NCBI GenBank assembly: GCA_023228925.1
Contig: JALOAF010000011.1
Location: 1 to 35,017, forward strand
Direction of reading: 5' to 3'
Source of the DNA: Candidatus Absconditabacterales bacterium
GTDB lineage: Bacteria; Patescibacteriota; Gracilibacteria; Absconditabacterales; Absconditicoccaceae
DNA length: 35,017 nt
Positions 1 to 8,808 of this stretch are shown piece by piece. Every line of letters begins with the position of its first letter. Position 1 is the stretch's first letter. The notes under the pieces are model-generated. The model did no database searches and was not told the origin of the DNA. It worked only from the letters and a program-made list of their open reading frames with translations. Position numbers and translations under genes: made by a program.

Positions 1-377
1 AATATGATTACATAGATGATTAAAAAAAGAAAGAAAACTTAAATTAATAGATGATTTTCTCTCTAAATAACCACACAAAATCTTTAATTATACCAAAAAG
101 ACTGTTCAAACTGTTTAATAAAGAGTGTTTTTAAAACATATTATTACTTTTAAATTATGCTTTTAAATTGATATTTAAATATTTCCTTTTTTGAAAAAAC
201 ACTCCTTTTCTTTAAAAGAAAGATATATATATATTAAAAATTAAATTACATTTTCTATATTACATATTGATGGTGCTTTTTGAATGATAATTAACCCATT
301 AAAGATTCATCTTGTTTTTTATTTATAATTTAATATCATTAAAAAATCATTTTTTACTATTTTAAACTAGAATTGTG
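1..377. other. AT-rich intergenic region, no gene seen
   Basis: No frame carries a convincing protein even with UGA read as glycine. An inverted pair (GAGTGTTTTT near 123-132 and AAAAACACTC near 196-205) could form a weak long-range hairpin. A possible promoter for rseP lies at 312-339. Confidence 0.5.
312..339 (+). promoter_or_regulatory. Possible sigma-70 promoter of rseP
   Basis: TTGTTT at 312-317 and TATCAT at 334-339 are separated by 16 bases and lie about 40 bases before the rseP start. An alternative -10, TATAAT, lies at 324-329. In DNA this AT-rich such matches arise by chance, so the call is tentative. Confidence 0.3.
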
Positions 378-1580
378 ATGCGAATAATATTGCTATGAAT
401 ATTTATGTTTATGATTTTAGTAATTTTACACGAACTTTGACATTTTATTACAGCTAGAAAATCTGGAGTAAAAGTTTTAGAATTTGGAATATGAATCCCT
501 CCAAAAATATGCAAACTTGCTACTGATAAAAAATGAACAGAATATACTCTAAATTTAATTCTCCTATGATGATTTTGTAGATTAAAATGAGATGACCCAA
601 AAGATGCAAAAGATTTTTTTGCAAAAGACTGATTTATCTCTGCTAAATTTTGGAATAAATTATTAATTTTAGCAGGCTGAGTTTTGATGAACCTAATTAT
701 AGCATGGATAATCTTTACTACCGTGTTTACAATATGAACAAAACCACTTTCTGTTTTGCCTGAAAATGCCATAAAATGAGAATCACATAGTTTATTGATG
801 CCAACTTATTCATATTTAGAAGACCAATGATTTATTGTTTGAGAAAAATCAGATATTCCTTTACTAATAGATATGATAGCAGAATGATCGATTGCAGAAT
901 CACTATGACTTCAAACGGGAGATATTATCACAAATATAAATAACATAAGTGTCAATGCTCGAAATATTGGAATAGTATTAAAAGAAAATATTTGAAACAA
1001 AATAGATATTTCCTACAAAAGAGAAGAACAAGAAAATACAGTAAACGGGAAATGCGAAGAAGATAGTTGTATATTGGGGATAGCATTTATTACATCTGGT
1101 AATTTGCAAGTAAATGATATAAAATATCCAATACAACAAGCAATGTGAATGGGACTCAAAGAAATTTGAGAACAAGTAAAACTCACTTTTTCAGCATTAT
1201 GAAAATTATGAAAAAACTTATTTTCATTTGATAGATCAAAAATAAAATGATCTTTGAGTGGCTTAACTTGACCAGTATGAGTAATAAAATTTGGATGAGA
1301 TTTACTAGAGGTTTGATGACGAATTTCTTATCTTGCATTTGCAGGATTAATATCTTTAGCCTTAGCCATATTCAACATATTGCCAATTCCTGCACTAGAT
1401 TGAGGAAGAATAATTGGTGTTTTGCTACAAAAATTAGGAAGGATAAAACCAGACAAATATTTTATTATAGAATGATACATAAATACTGTTTTTTTCGTAC
1501 TATTGATGGCACTATGAGTCTACATTATATTCAAAGATTTATCAGTTTTTCGATGATTAAAAATCCCATTCATAGGATAA
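378..1580 (+). CDS. rseP: Site-2 intramembrane zinc metalloprotease RseP (M50 family)
   Basis: This is a 400-residue polytopic membrane protease. The family cleaves membrane-anchored substrates, such as anti-sigma factors or signal-peptide remnants, inside the bilayer. The first membrane helix carries the zinc site HELGH (H18, E19, H22), whose glycine is a UGA codon. A PDZ-like stretch (GLQTGDIITNINN) lies near the middle. The second conserved site NILPIPALDGGR (residues 333-344) contains the third zinc ligand D341, and its first glycine is also UGA. The order HExxH, PDZ, LDGG and the length fit RseP/EcfE. Read with the standard code it would be cut into several fragments. The start is the ATG before RIILLG; no clear Shine-Dalgarno sequence is visible. 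It is followed by a repeat-filled gap, so no operon partner downstream is evident. Confidence 0.93.
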
Positions 1581-2019
1581 ATTAAAAAAATAATAAACTA
1601 AAAAACATAAACTTAATGTTGAGTGTTTTCGTCATTATTATTTCGAAACATTTTTCCCCTGTGTCGTTTCAAGGTGTTCTAAATGCAAGAAATCTTTTTT
1701 CTGTAATTCTGAAATGTTCTAGCTTGTGAGGAATCTGTTTTTTTAGATCTCTCGCAACAATAACGACTCGAGATGACAAATCCGCAACAATATTCACTCG
1801 AGATGACATAATACTGTTGTCATTCTGAGCGAACACCTCGTCATTCTGAGCAAAGCGAAGAATCCATTGCTCATAATCCTCTTTCTGTTAATGGATATTT
1901 CGCCCTATGGGCTCAATATGACTGAGCACCGTCATTCTGAGCGTAGCGAAGAATCCATTTACTGTCATTTCAATTGTTCTACCTTGCGAGAAAGTTATTT
2001 TTATTGTTTTGAACAAATT
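1581..2019. repeat. Intergenic repeat cluster 1 (families A and B)
   Basis: The gap after rseP is filled with repeats. Family B left arms: 1663-1694, a diverged copy at 1703-1735, and 1964-1993. The B right arm is at 1746-1777 and repeats in tandem at 1778-1807 (both end CTCGAGATGAC). Family A copies: a truncated one near 1819-1836, 1840-1868 and 1931-1959 (GTCATTCTGAGC...AAGAATCCATT). Left and right B arms are near reverse complements and could fold into a hairpin of about 30 bp. No protein gene is supported here; the short open frames are repeat sequence. Confidence 0.8.
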
Positions 2020-2496
2020 TTAACAATCATTATTTTTGACAATATTATCATATTCATAAGCTTTTTTAGTATATTCAGGCAAAATTTGCTCTAATCAATC
2101 AAGTTTTTCTTTTTTTAAATTTTTATAGACATCTTCTATTTCTTGTAAAATATTAGTATCAATGCATTTATTATTTTCAGCCATTTTTACAAGTTCCTTA
2201 TAATATTTTTCCATGCTATATTTTCTTTCTAATAATTCTCAATTATGACCAAATGTATTTTGAAAAAAGACTTCTACTTTTTGGATTAAAACCTCAAATC
2301 CAGAAAAAACACTAACTTTTTCTGCTGGATGTTTTTGAATATAAGACCAAGACATCAAAAGCAAAACTACTCAAATAGTAAATTTTATAAAGTTTTTCTT
2401 TATTTGTCTTTTATCACTTTTTGTAATAATTTTTGTAGATTGAGGTGTATGTACTGCATACTCATCTTGTTCAATTTTTATATTTTTTTCTTCCAT
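2020..2496 (-). CDS. Small single-pass membrane protein, unknown function
   Basis: This 158-residue protein is not recognised as a known family. After a charged cytosolic-looking N-terminus of about 40 residues there is one hydrophobic helix (FTIGVVLLLMSWSY), whose glycine is a UGA codon. The remaining ~100 residues are mostly charged and probably helical (EVLIQKVEVFFQ, KYYKELVKMAENN). It ends with a lone cysteine before a UAA stop. Three in-frame UGA codons are visible, so it appears as short fragments under the standard code. It is transcribed divergently from the glycosyltransferase at 2685 across a 188-base AT-rich gap. Its steady reading frame and the helix support a real gene; the role is unknown. 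Confidence 0.7.
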
Positions 2497-2684
2497 AATA
2501 AAAATATATTTCAAAATAAAAAACATCAACAGGCCTTTTGTATTGTTTTTAATATTTTTTTCAATAGAAAAGAGTTGATATAATTAAAGTTTTAAATGTA
2601 GTAAGTTTTTAAAATTTAAAATAAAAAAATCTACAAACTTTAACCTAAAGGTCTTATAATTTTTATAAATTTAGTTATTTATAA

Positions 2685-3800
2685 ATGAGAATAGCTTTTG
2701 TAAATTGTCGAATTATGCCATGAGGTGTTTTAAATGTTTTTGAAGATCTAATAGAATCTGAAGATTTCAGTGAAACTAAAATTTTTACATTATTTTCAGA
2801 TAGAAAATTTTTGGAAACAAAAAAATGAAATATAGAGATTGTAACAGCATTACCAAAACGAATAAATAAACTATTTTTAAAATTTTCTAAAAAAAAGTGA
2901 TTTCTAGCATCCATACTAGATTATCGTAATTTAATGTTTTTTTATATCCCTTTGATGAAGATTTTAGGTAGGAAAATTAAAAAATATAATCCTAGAAAGG
3001 TTGTAATTTCCTCTTTTGCTGTCGCAAAAAATTTAGACTTTTGTAAATCAGATTACAATGGGAATTTTAAGCCCCAAACTACACTTTATCTACATTCTCC
3101 TATGCAATATATATGGAGTCATTACCAAGAATATAGCCAAAAGATTAGATGATATAAAATTAAAATATTCAAAGCAATTGTTCCAAAACTTAGAAAGTGG
3201 GATAAGAAATTTACCAAGTATGACAAGGTGTTTACAAATAGTGAATATACAGCAAACTTAGCAAAAGAAATATATAAAATTGATTCCAAAATAAAGTATC
3301 CAAAAATAGACAATAGTTTTTTTAATATAACAGCAAACAACAACCCAGACAATTATTATATTTATGTTGGAAGATTGGTAAAGTTTGTAAAAGAATTAGA
3401 TAAAATCATTCACTTATTTAATGAAACTCAAGAAACGCTCCTAATTATGGGAAGTTGACCAGATGAAGAATATCTGAAATCTATAGCAAATGGAAACATT
3501 ATTTTTATAGGACGAATTCAAGATCCAATAGAAAAATCAAAAATAATACAAAATAGCAAATGACTTATAAATATCACAAAAGAAAGTTTTTGAATTTGTA
3601 CGGTAGAGGCTCTATTGTCTGGGATTCCAGTATTTGCCTACAATGATTGATGATCACTAGAGTTGATAGACAAAGACAGCTGAATTCTTGTTCCAAATAA
3701 AAAACATGAAACTTTGTTAAAGTATTTTTCACAATTTACAAAAAAAGATCGAAATAGAAAAAAGATTCAAGATAATATTAAAAATAAATTAAAACAATAA
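2685..3800 (+). CDS. Glycosyltransferase, GT4-like (GT-B fold)
   Basis: This 371-residue protein resembles nucleotide-sugar-dependent glycosyltransferases that build surface polysaccharides or glycolipids. The C-terminal Rossmann half shows YIYVGRLVKFVKELDKII, typical of family 1/4 enzymes. It then has the EX7E signature ESFGICTVEALLSGIPV (E300 and E308), followed by AYNDGGSLELI, where both glycines are UGA. The N-terminal half (RIAFVNCRIMPGGVLNV...; LHSPMQYIW) fits the acceptor-side domain. Sugar donor and acceptor cannot be told from sequence. The start ATG is the first in frame after a UAA-rich gap. The stop at 3798-3800 directly abuts the rsmG stop on the opposite strand, leaving no intergenic space. 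No other polysaccharide genes are nearby. Confidence 0.88.
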
Positions 3801-4367
3801 TTATATTTTTTCAACTATATAAATCACTCTTTCTATATCTCAAGCAAATAAAAAGTATTTGTGCTTTTCTTTTATATTCAATTTATATTTTTTACATATT
3901 TTTTTTAGTTCTTCATGTTCAGCTTGTTGATACTGTTTATAAAAAACAAAATATCATCATTTTTTCAATAAATTATAAGATCGTGGAATCAATTTATCTA
4001 TATATGCAACAGCTCTAGCTGTAACAAAATCAAACTTTTCACCATATTCTTCTATTCTAGATCGCTTACAGACAACATTTTTCAATCACAAATTTTTGAT
4101 CATATCATTGACTGCGTCTACCTTTTTTCTTCTAGCATCTATTCAAATAAAATTAACATTAGGATTTATAATAGCTAAAGGCAAAAGTGGGAAACCTCAT
4201 CCAGTTCCAATATCACAGACTGTTTTTCACTTTTCTATTTGAAAAATTTTATTCAATTCAATACTGTCATTAATATGTTTTATTTTAATTCATTCTACAT
4301 CTCTAATTGCAGATAAATTAAGTTGATTGTTTTTTTCTATAAATATTTTTATCAGATTATCCCACAT
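3801..4367 (-). CDS. rsmG: 16S rRNA (guanine-N7)-methyltransferase RsmG
   Basis: This 188-residue enzyme is expected to use S-adenosylmethionine to methylate N7 of G527 in 16S rRNA. It shows the family landmarks: NLSAIRD near the N-terminus, HINDS (residues 31-35), the SAM-binding loop CDIGTGGGFP (51-60), GIDARRKKVDAV as motif II, and VTARAVAYIDKL. It is shorter than typical bacterial RsmG (about 207 residues), mainly at the N-terminus. Glycines in the SAM loop and in the KKGGYFVFY segment are encoded by UGA. It is the last gene of a likely minus-strand run DUF4230, CBS protein, rsmG with gaps of about 90 bases. Confidence 0.92.
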
Positions 4368-4459
4368 ACAATTAAAAAGTTATAGGCTAAAGAACTCATT
4401 AGCACTTAGCTATTACTAATTGCTATTTATGTTTTAAATATTATTTGGTATAAATCGCT

Positions 4460-5218
4460 TTAACGAACCACATAAGCATCTATCAATGCTGTATCACCAG
4501 CTGTAATTATCCCTAAAATTTTTTCATTTTTATCTCAATTTTCTGTGATTAAAATCACTCCAAGTTTTTTTCTTCTTTGTTTTTTAATAGCAAAAAGTTT
4601 GTCTATTTCATATACATTACATTTTTTGTCTACGAAAATTATATATTCCAAATCTGAAAGCAAAGGAATATCTCCAACTTTTGCAAGACCCATATCTTTT
4701 GAAGACTCCCCTTCTGTCAGCCAAGCCAACACCTCACTTTCAGCTAAAAGTCAAAGATAGTTTTTATTTTCGCCATAAACTGGCACATGAGAATAATTGT
4801 TTTTATCCATAATCTTTAAAATTTTTTTCAAATTATCATCTATTGTACATGTAAATACTGGCCTTTTGAAAAGGTCTATACACTTAAAAGGCTTTTTGAT
4901 AACATTAACATATTTTTTTAGCTGAGACATAGCATAGTCACTAGGATAAACATAAGAATACCCATCTAACTTTATTCCATGTGTAAGCTCATTCCTAATT
5001 TCTCCAAAATGTTTTATTTGATATTGATTTAGTTTAACAAACCAAGAAATATGATAATCTCCTTTTGATATCCTTTTTATTTTTTCATTAAAGGGAATAA
5101 AATTATCTATTCAAAGTAGCTTATCAAAATGTTTATCTATTTGATTAAATAAAGCTAAAAATTCTACTATCAAGTCAGATTTTTTATCATACTGTTTTTT
5201 TGTTTTTTGATTGTGCAT
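4460..5218 (-). CDS. HEPN-like / tandem CBS domain protein
   Basis: The 252-residue protein appears to have two parts. The N-terminal ~105 residues are helical and contain RNELTH (R75 to H80), matching the R-N-x3-H motif of HEPN-superfamily ribonucleases. The C-terminal part reads as a CBS pair, first VFTCTIDDNLKKILKIMDKNNYSHVPVYG (shown here only as its hallmark), then the KNYLGLLAESEVLAWL strand-helix. A second, weaker unit covers about 185-250 and ends ILGIITAGDTALIDA. CBS pairs commonly bind adenine nucleotides. A nucleotide-regulated RNase is therefore conceivable, but the HEPN call rests on one motif and helical composition. It sits between the DUF4230 gene and rsmG on the same strand. 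UGA codes for three or more glycines. Confidence 0.72.
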
Positions 5219-5309
5219 AAAAATACTTATTAAAAATAAAACTACAATCAATTATATACAAAAAAGTATTTTAATGCAAATTTTTGATATGTTTTATAGA
5301 AATATATTT

Positions 5310-5918
5310 TTAATCAAAAACTACTTCAACCTCTAGGTCTTGAAATATTTTTTCTAAATTCTTTTTTGCATTTTTTTGCGCTACTTCCAAAAGACCTGCT
5401 TTGACAGCTTCTTCTCTCATTTCTTCTTTGGCCTTATTTCTAAGTTGAGTTTCCATTTCTATATTTCCTTTTGTCAATAATCATATTTTTCTATCATAAG
5501 GTTTTGTGTTTTCATCTAATATTACATGTAAAATTTCAGATTCTGGTAAATTTATTTTTACTACTCCATTTAGTTGAGTAAAAACATCTCATGTATTCAA
5601 TTTAGTTAGATCCAAACCTGCTATTACCCTTCATTCTATTTCAAAAACCATTTTATCTTGCAATAAAAAATCTTGTATTGTATTGTCAAAAGACATATTG
5701 GGAATTATATCAATTAACTCTTTTTCTGCTCTCATAATTTTAGTAATAGTCATTTCTGCCGATTCCAATTTATTGACTGAATGCAATCTAGTAATAACAG
5801 ATTTGGTAGAATTGGTAATAATAATAGATCCTTTTTGTAATCGCTTCCAAGCAAAGAGCAAAATAATAATAATTATCACAAGAATCAACATACGATACAA
5901 AAGCTTTAAAAATCTCAT
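5310..5918 (-). CDS. DUF4230 family membrane-anchored protein
   Basis: This 202-residue protein starts with a short basic stretch and one hydrophobic anchor (residues about 7-24, LYRMLILVIIIIILLFAW), leaving the rest outside. The body carries the pattern I associate with DUF4230. It has early strands around VITRLHSVNKLESAEMTITK, then GRVIAGLDLTKLN, then INLPESEILHVILDENTKPYD followed by GLLTKG. The C-terminal ~55 residues are a charged helix (NKAKEEMREEAVKAGLLE) and end in acidic VEVVFD. Function of the family is unknown. It is the first gene of the minus-strand run leading to rsmG and is divergent from the DUF192 gene, 59 bases away. Confidence 0.8.
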
Positions 5919-5923
5919 ATTAG

Positions 5924-5953
5924 TTGATTTTTTTATTTAAATAAATATATAAT
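5924..5953 (+). promoter_or_regulatory. Probable sigma-70 promoter of the DUF192 gene
   Basis: TTGATT at 5924-5929 and a perfect TATAAT at 5948-5953 are spaced by 18 bases (TATATA at 5946 would give 16). The site lies in the 59-base divergent gap, 24 bases before the start codon at 5978. Confidence 0.5.
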
Positions 5954-5977
5954 CAATATTTATCTTTTAATAAAATT

Positions 5978-6445
5978 ATGAAAAAAATCAAATCTAAAAA
6001 ATTCAAACAAAGTCTTGTTTTTTTAATTACTTTTTTGATTGTCTATATCCTCTGACGATTTATGTTTAAATACATCATAGGAGTCAGTAAGGTTTGCTAC
6101 AATAAGTGATGTTTTATAGTAGAAGTAGCAAAAACAGACAAAGAAAGACAAAAAGGATTAATGGATCGTCAAGAAATGAAAAAAAACAAATGAATGATTT
6201 TTGTATTTGATGAAGAAAAAAACTATTCTTTTTGGATGAAGGATACTTTAATTTCTCTTGATATTATACGAATAGATTCTCTTGGTAAAATAGTAGATAT
6301 CCAAACAGCATCTCCTTGTGATGCTACCTTATGTCCAACTTATATACCACAAGGAAATGCAAAATATGTTTTGGAAATAAATGCATGAATGGCAGAAAAA
6401 AAATGAATAAAAATTTGAGACAACTTAACTTTCAAATTGAAATAA
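5978..6445 (+). CDS. DUF192 (UPF0127) family membrane-anchored protein
   Basis: This 155-residue protein has a basic N-terminus, one hydrophobic segment (residues about 12-30), then a DUF192 domain. Diagnostic stretches are RQKGLMDRQEM, GMIFVFDEEKNYSFWMKDT, LDIIRIDSLGKIVDIQ, the acidic/cysteine segment SPCDATLCPTY, and the ending KYVLEINAGMAEKKGIKIGD. The C-x6-C spacing near the end is common in this family. DUF192 proteins form a small beta fold and their function is not settled. The N-terminal anchor implies an extracytoplasmic position. At least six glycines are UGA. It is followed by two family B repeats and then tatD. Confidence 0.88.
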
Positions 6446-6452
6446 TATTACA

Positions 6453-6536
6453 TTATCATTTCGAAGTGTTCTATCTTGCGAAAAATCTTTACTACTGTCA
6501 TTTCGCTTGCTCTATCTTGCGAGAAATCTTTCTTTT
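6453..6536. repeat. Two family B left-arm repeats
   Basis: Copies at 6455-6490 and 6497-6531 share TTTCG...TCTATCTTGCGA and the ending AATCTTT. No right arm follows here, unlike the larger clusters. They fill most of the gap between the DUF192 gene and tatD. Confidence 0.8.
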
Positions 6537-6563
6537 AAAATTTTAGTTCCTTAATTTTTTTAT

Positions 6564-7364
6564 ATGTTTCTAGATGCTCATACTCATTTAAATTCTCCAC
6601 AACTTTTTCCAAGTCGAAAAGAACATATTTCAGATTTTGAAAAAATATGATGAAAAGCATTGATAAACATTTGAGCTGATGAAAAATATAATAAAAATGG
6701 AATCACCATAAGCAGAGAATATTTGTGAAACAGTTTTGTAAAATGTACAATAGGATTACACCCATTTGAAGTAGTTATTGGAAATATAAAATCAAACAAT
6801 CTAGATGAAAAAATAAGCGAATTAAAAAAAATATATTTAAAAAATAAAGAGCACATTATTGCTATATGAGAAACTTGAATAGATACTCACTATGAATGAG
6901 AGATCAATTTAGAGCTACAAAAAGAACTTTTCAAAAAACAATGCGATCTAGCAAAAGAATTAAAATTACCAATAATTATTCATTCAAGAGATGATTTTGA
7001 TTCTACTATAGAAATTTTAGAAAATTATAAAGAAATAAAAATATATTTTCATTGCCGATGATATGGAAATGAAGAGATCAAAAAATTAGAAAAATATAAT
7101 TTAAAAAATTACCGAGTTTGATTTTGTGGAAATATTACTTATCCCAAAGCTCAAAACATTAGAGACAGTCTAAAGGCCTGTAATTTAAACAATATTCTTA
7201 TAGAAACGGATGCTCCTTATCTTTCACCACAAAAGCTTCGTTGACAAACAAACTATCCCAAAAATATTCAATATATTTATGATTTTATTGCTAAAGAATT
7301 GAATATCAATATTGAAAACCTAAAAAAACAAATAGAAAAAAACTTCTATCTTCTATATACATAA
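6564..7364 (+). CDS. tatD: TatD family metal-dependent DNase
   Basis: This 266-residue TIM-barrel hydrolase is of normal TatD length. It shows the metal-binding start FLDAHTHLN (H6 and H8), the GLHPFE strand, the glutamate motif IAIGETGIDTHYE, the histidine motif LPIIIHSRDDF, the FHCRGYG strand and the C-terminal aspartate motif LIETDAPYLSP. These are the ligands of the two-metal site. TatD enzymes act as 3'-5' exonucleases on DNA and RNA ends and are linked to repair and turnover. UGA encodes glycines in the conserved GETG and RGYG segments. The start MFLDAH is unambiguous because the first strand begins immediately. It is followed by a promoter and the coiled-coil gene. Confidence 0.93.
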
Positions 7365-7381
7365 AAATCTATTGAAAATAG

Positions 7382-7411
7382 TTGACATTTTTATATATTA
7401 TATGATATATA
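7382..7411 (+). promoter_or_regulatory. Probable sigma-70 promoter of the coiled-coil gene
   Basis: A perfect -35 TTGACA (7382-7387) is followed after 18 bases by TATATA (7406-7411), 24 bases before the start codon at 7436. It lies just past the tatD stop codon, so the next gene is likely transcribed separately. Confidence 0.55.
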
Positions 7412-7435
7412 AATTTTTATTTATTTCAAAAAAAA

Positions 7436-8575
7436 ATGGATAAAATAAGATCATGAGAGTTTTGAGATTTACAAACATTAGAAAGCTATGTTGAAGACAT
7501 TAAAACTCTTGTCAAAACTTACTGAAGAAACACAGATCATAAACGAAAAGATAATTTTAATGAAAAAGTCTTGCTATTCTTAAAACTAGCTGAAAATCTT
7601 ATAGGTCAACAGGAATTAAGTAAAATACTTAAAGATATAGGTCAAGACACAATAAGTCTAAAAGAAAGCTGTAAAAACCTATATTATAGTGATATTTTAA
7701 AACTTTTTGACAAAATTAAAATTATATTAAAAGAAAAAGATGGTCATAAAAAAGATGAAAACACAGGAAAAATAAAAAAAATTTTGTGAAAAATTCTTAA
7801 CAAAAAAAAATGAATAAGCACTGAAACAACAAGTATTGATGTAAAACAGACAAGTGTTGATGTAAAACAGACAAGTGTTGAAAAAACAGAAAACATCAAA
7901 ACAAATATTATAACCTTTGAAAATATTTGAAAATTATTATGAATAAATAAGTCTATAGATGAGTGAAATCTAAAAAACATGTATGACTACATAAACAAAT
8001 TAAACAAAAACTCATTAAAATCATTTGTAGATAGAATCATTTTTATTAAAGATAACTTACAAGTAGATGGTCGTATAAAAGAACTTTTAGATGAATTAAA
8101 AAATTATAGCACAAAAATAATAGAGGAAAAAACAGAAAAAGAAAAAAAAGAAAGAACAGAATATAAAAAACGAAATAAACTAGAATTAGAAAAAAAAGAA
8201 AGAATAGAAAAAATAAAAAAAACATTCGTCCAACAATTAAACATATTTCAAAACATAGCAAATATACAAGACAATCAAGATCCAAAAGAAATAAAAAAAG
8301 AATTGTTAGAAAACATAAATCTTATTTTAAGCAACATTAAAGAGGCTTTTGGAAAAGATAATAATTTAAGCTATCCAATTAAAAAAACTGAAGAATTACT
8401 TACTCTTTATAAATGACTAGAGTTGTCTAGAATAGATGCTGGACTAAAGCAGTGATATTTATTTGGAGATATATATGATTTTATTATTTGGATAAATGAA
8501 TATTATATGTTAAATCTAAATTTTTCTGAATATGAGATTTTGGATACTAAAATAAAAGAATATAAATCACTCTAA
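7436..8575 (+). CDS. Charged, probably coiled-coil protein of unknown function
   Basis: The 379-residue protein is not recognised. It has no signal peptide or membrane helix, so it is probably cytoplasmic. An N-terminal helical part (to about residue 125) is followed by a low-complexity linker with a tandem heptapeptide TSIDVKQ/TSVDVKQ/TSVE, encoded by a 21-base DNA repeat at 7829-7870. Next comes a helical region rich in Lys and Glu (near residues 220-265, runs such as EKTEKEKKERTEYKK) that looks like coiled coil. The C-terminus is again folded-looking and ends in YFLNF-like aromatic helices (FIIWINEYYMLNLNF). Eleven or so glycines are UGA. It has its own promoter. A structural or scaffold role is possible, but nothing in the sequence proves it. 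Confidence 0.72.
7829..7878 (+). repeat. 21-base tandem repeat within the coiled-coil gene
   Basis: Two 21-base units (7829-7849 and 7850-7870) differ at one base and are followed by a partial third. They encode the heptapeptide TS(I/V)DVKQ. The unit length keeps the frame, so slippage would change only linker length. Confidence 0.85.
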
Positions 8576-8808
8576 CAAATTTCATACTTTAATTTTTTAG
8601 ATTTTTCCAAACAACAGTTTTTGTAGACAAACTTTACAATTCTACAAGTTTTGTGTTGCAGTTTTGCAAAACAAACAAAATAACAAAAACAGAAAAACAA
8701 TGGTTCAAAATAATGAACTTACAATAATACAACTACATACATTTAATAAAACAAGAAAAAAAGCTTATTAAATATTTTTAACTTGATGAACAAAAAAACT
8801 TAATTTTT

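Noticed and set aside
5978..6445. Selenocysteine at in-frame UGA codons
   Set aside because: UGA is far too frequent, lies at glycine positions, and no selenocysteine insertion element or gene is seen.
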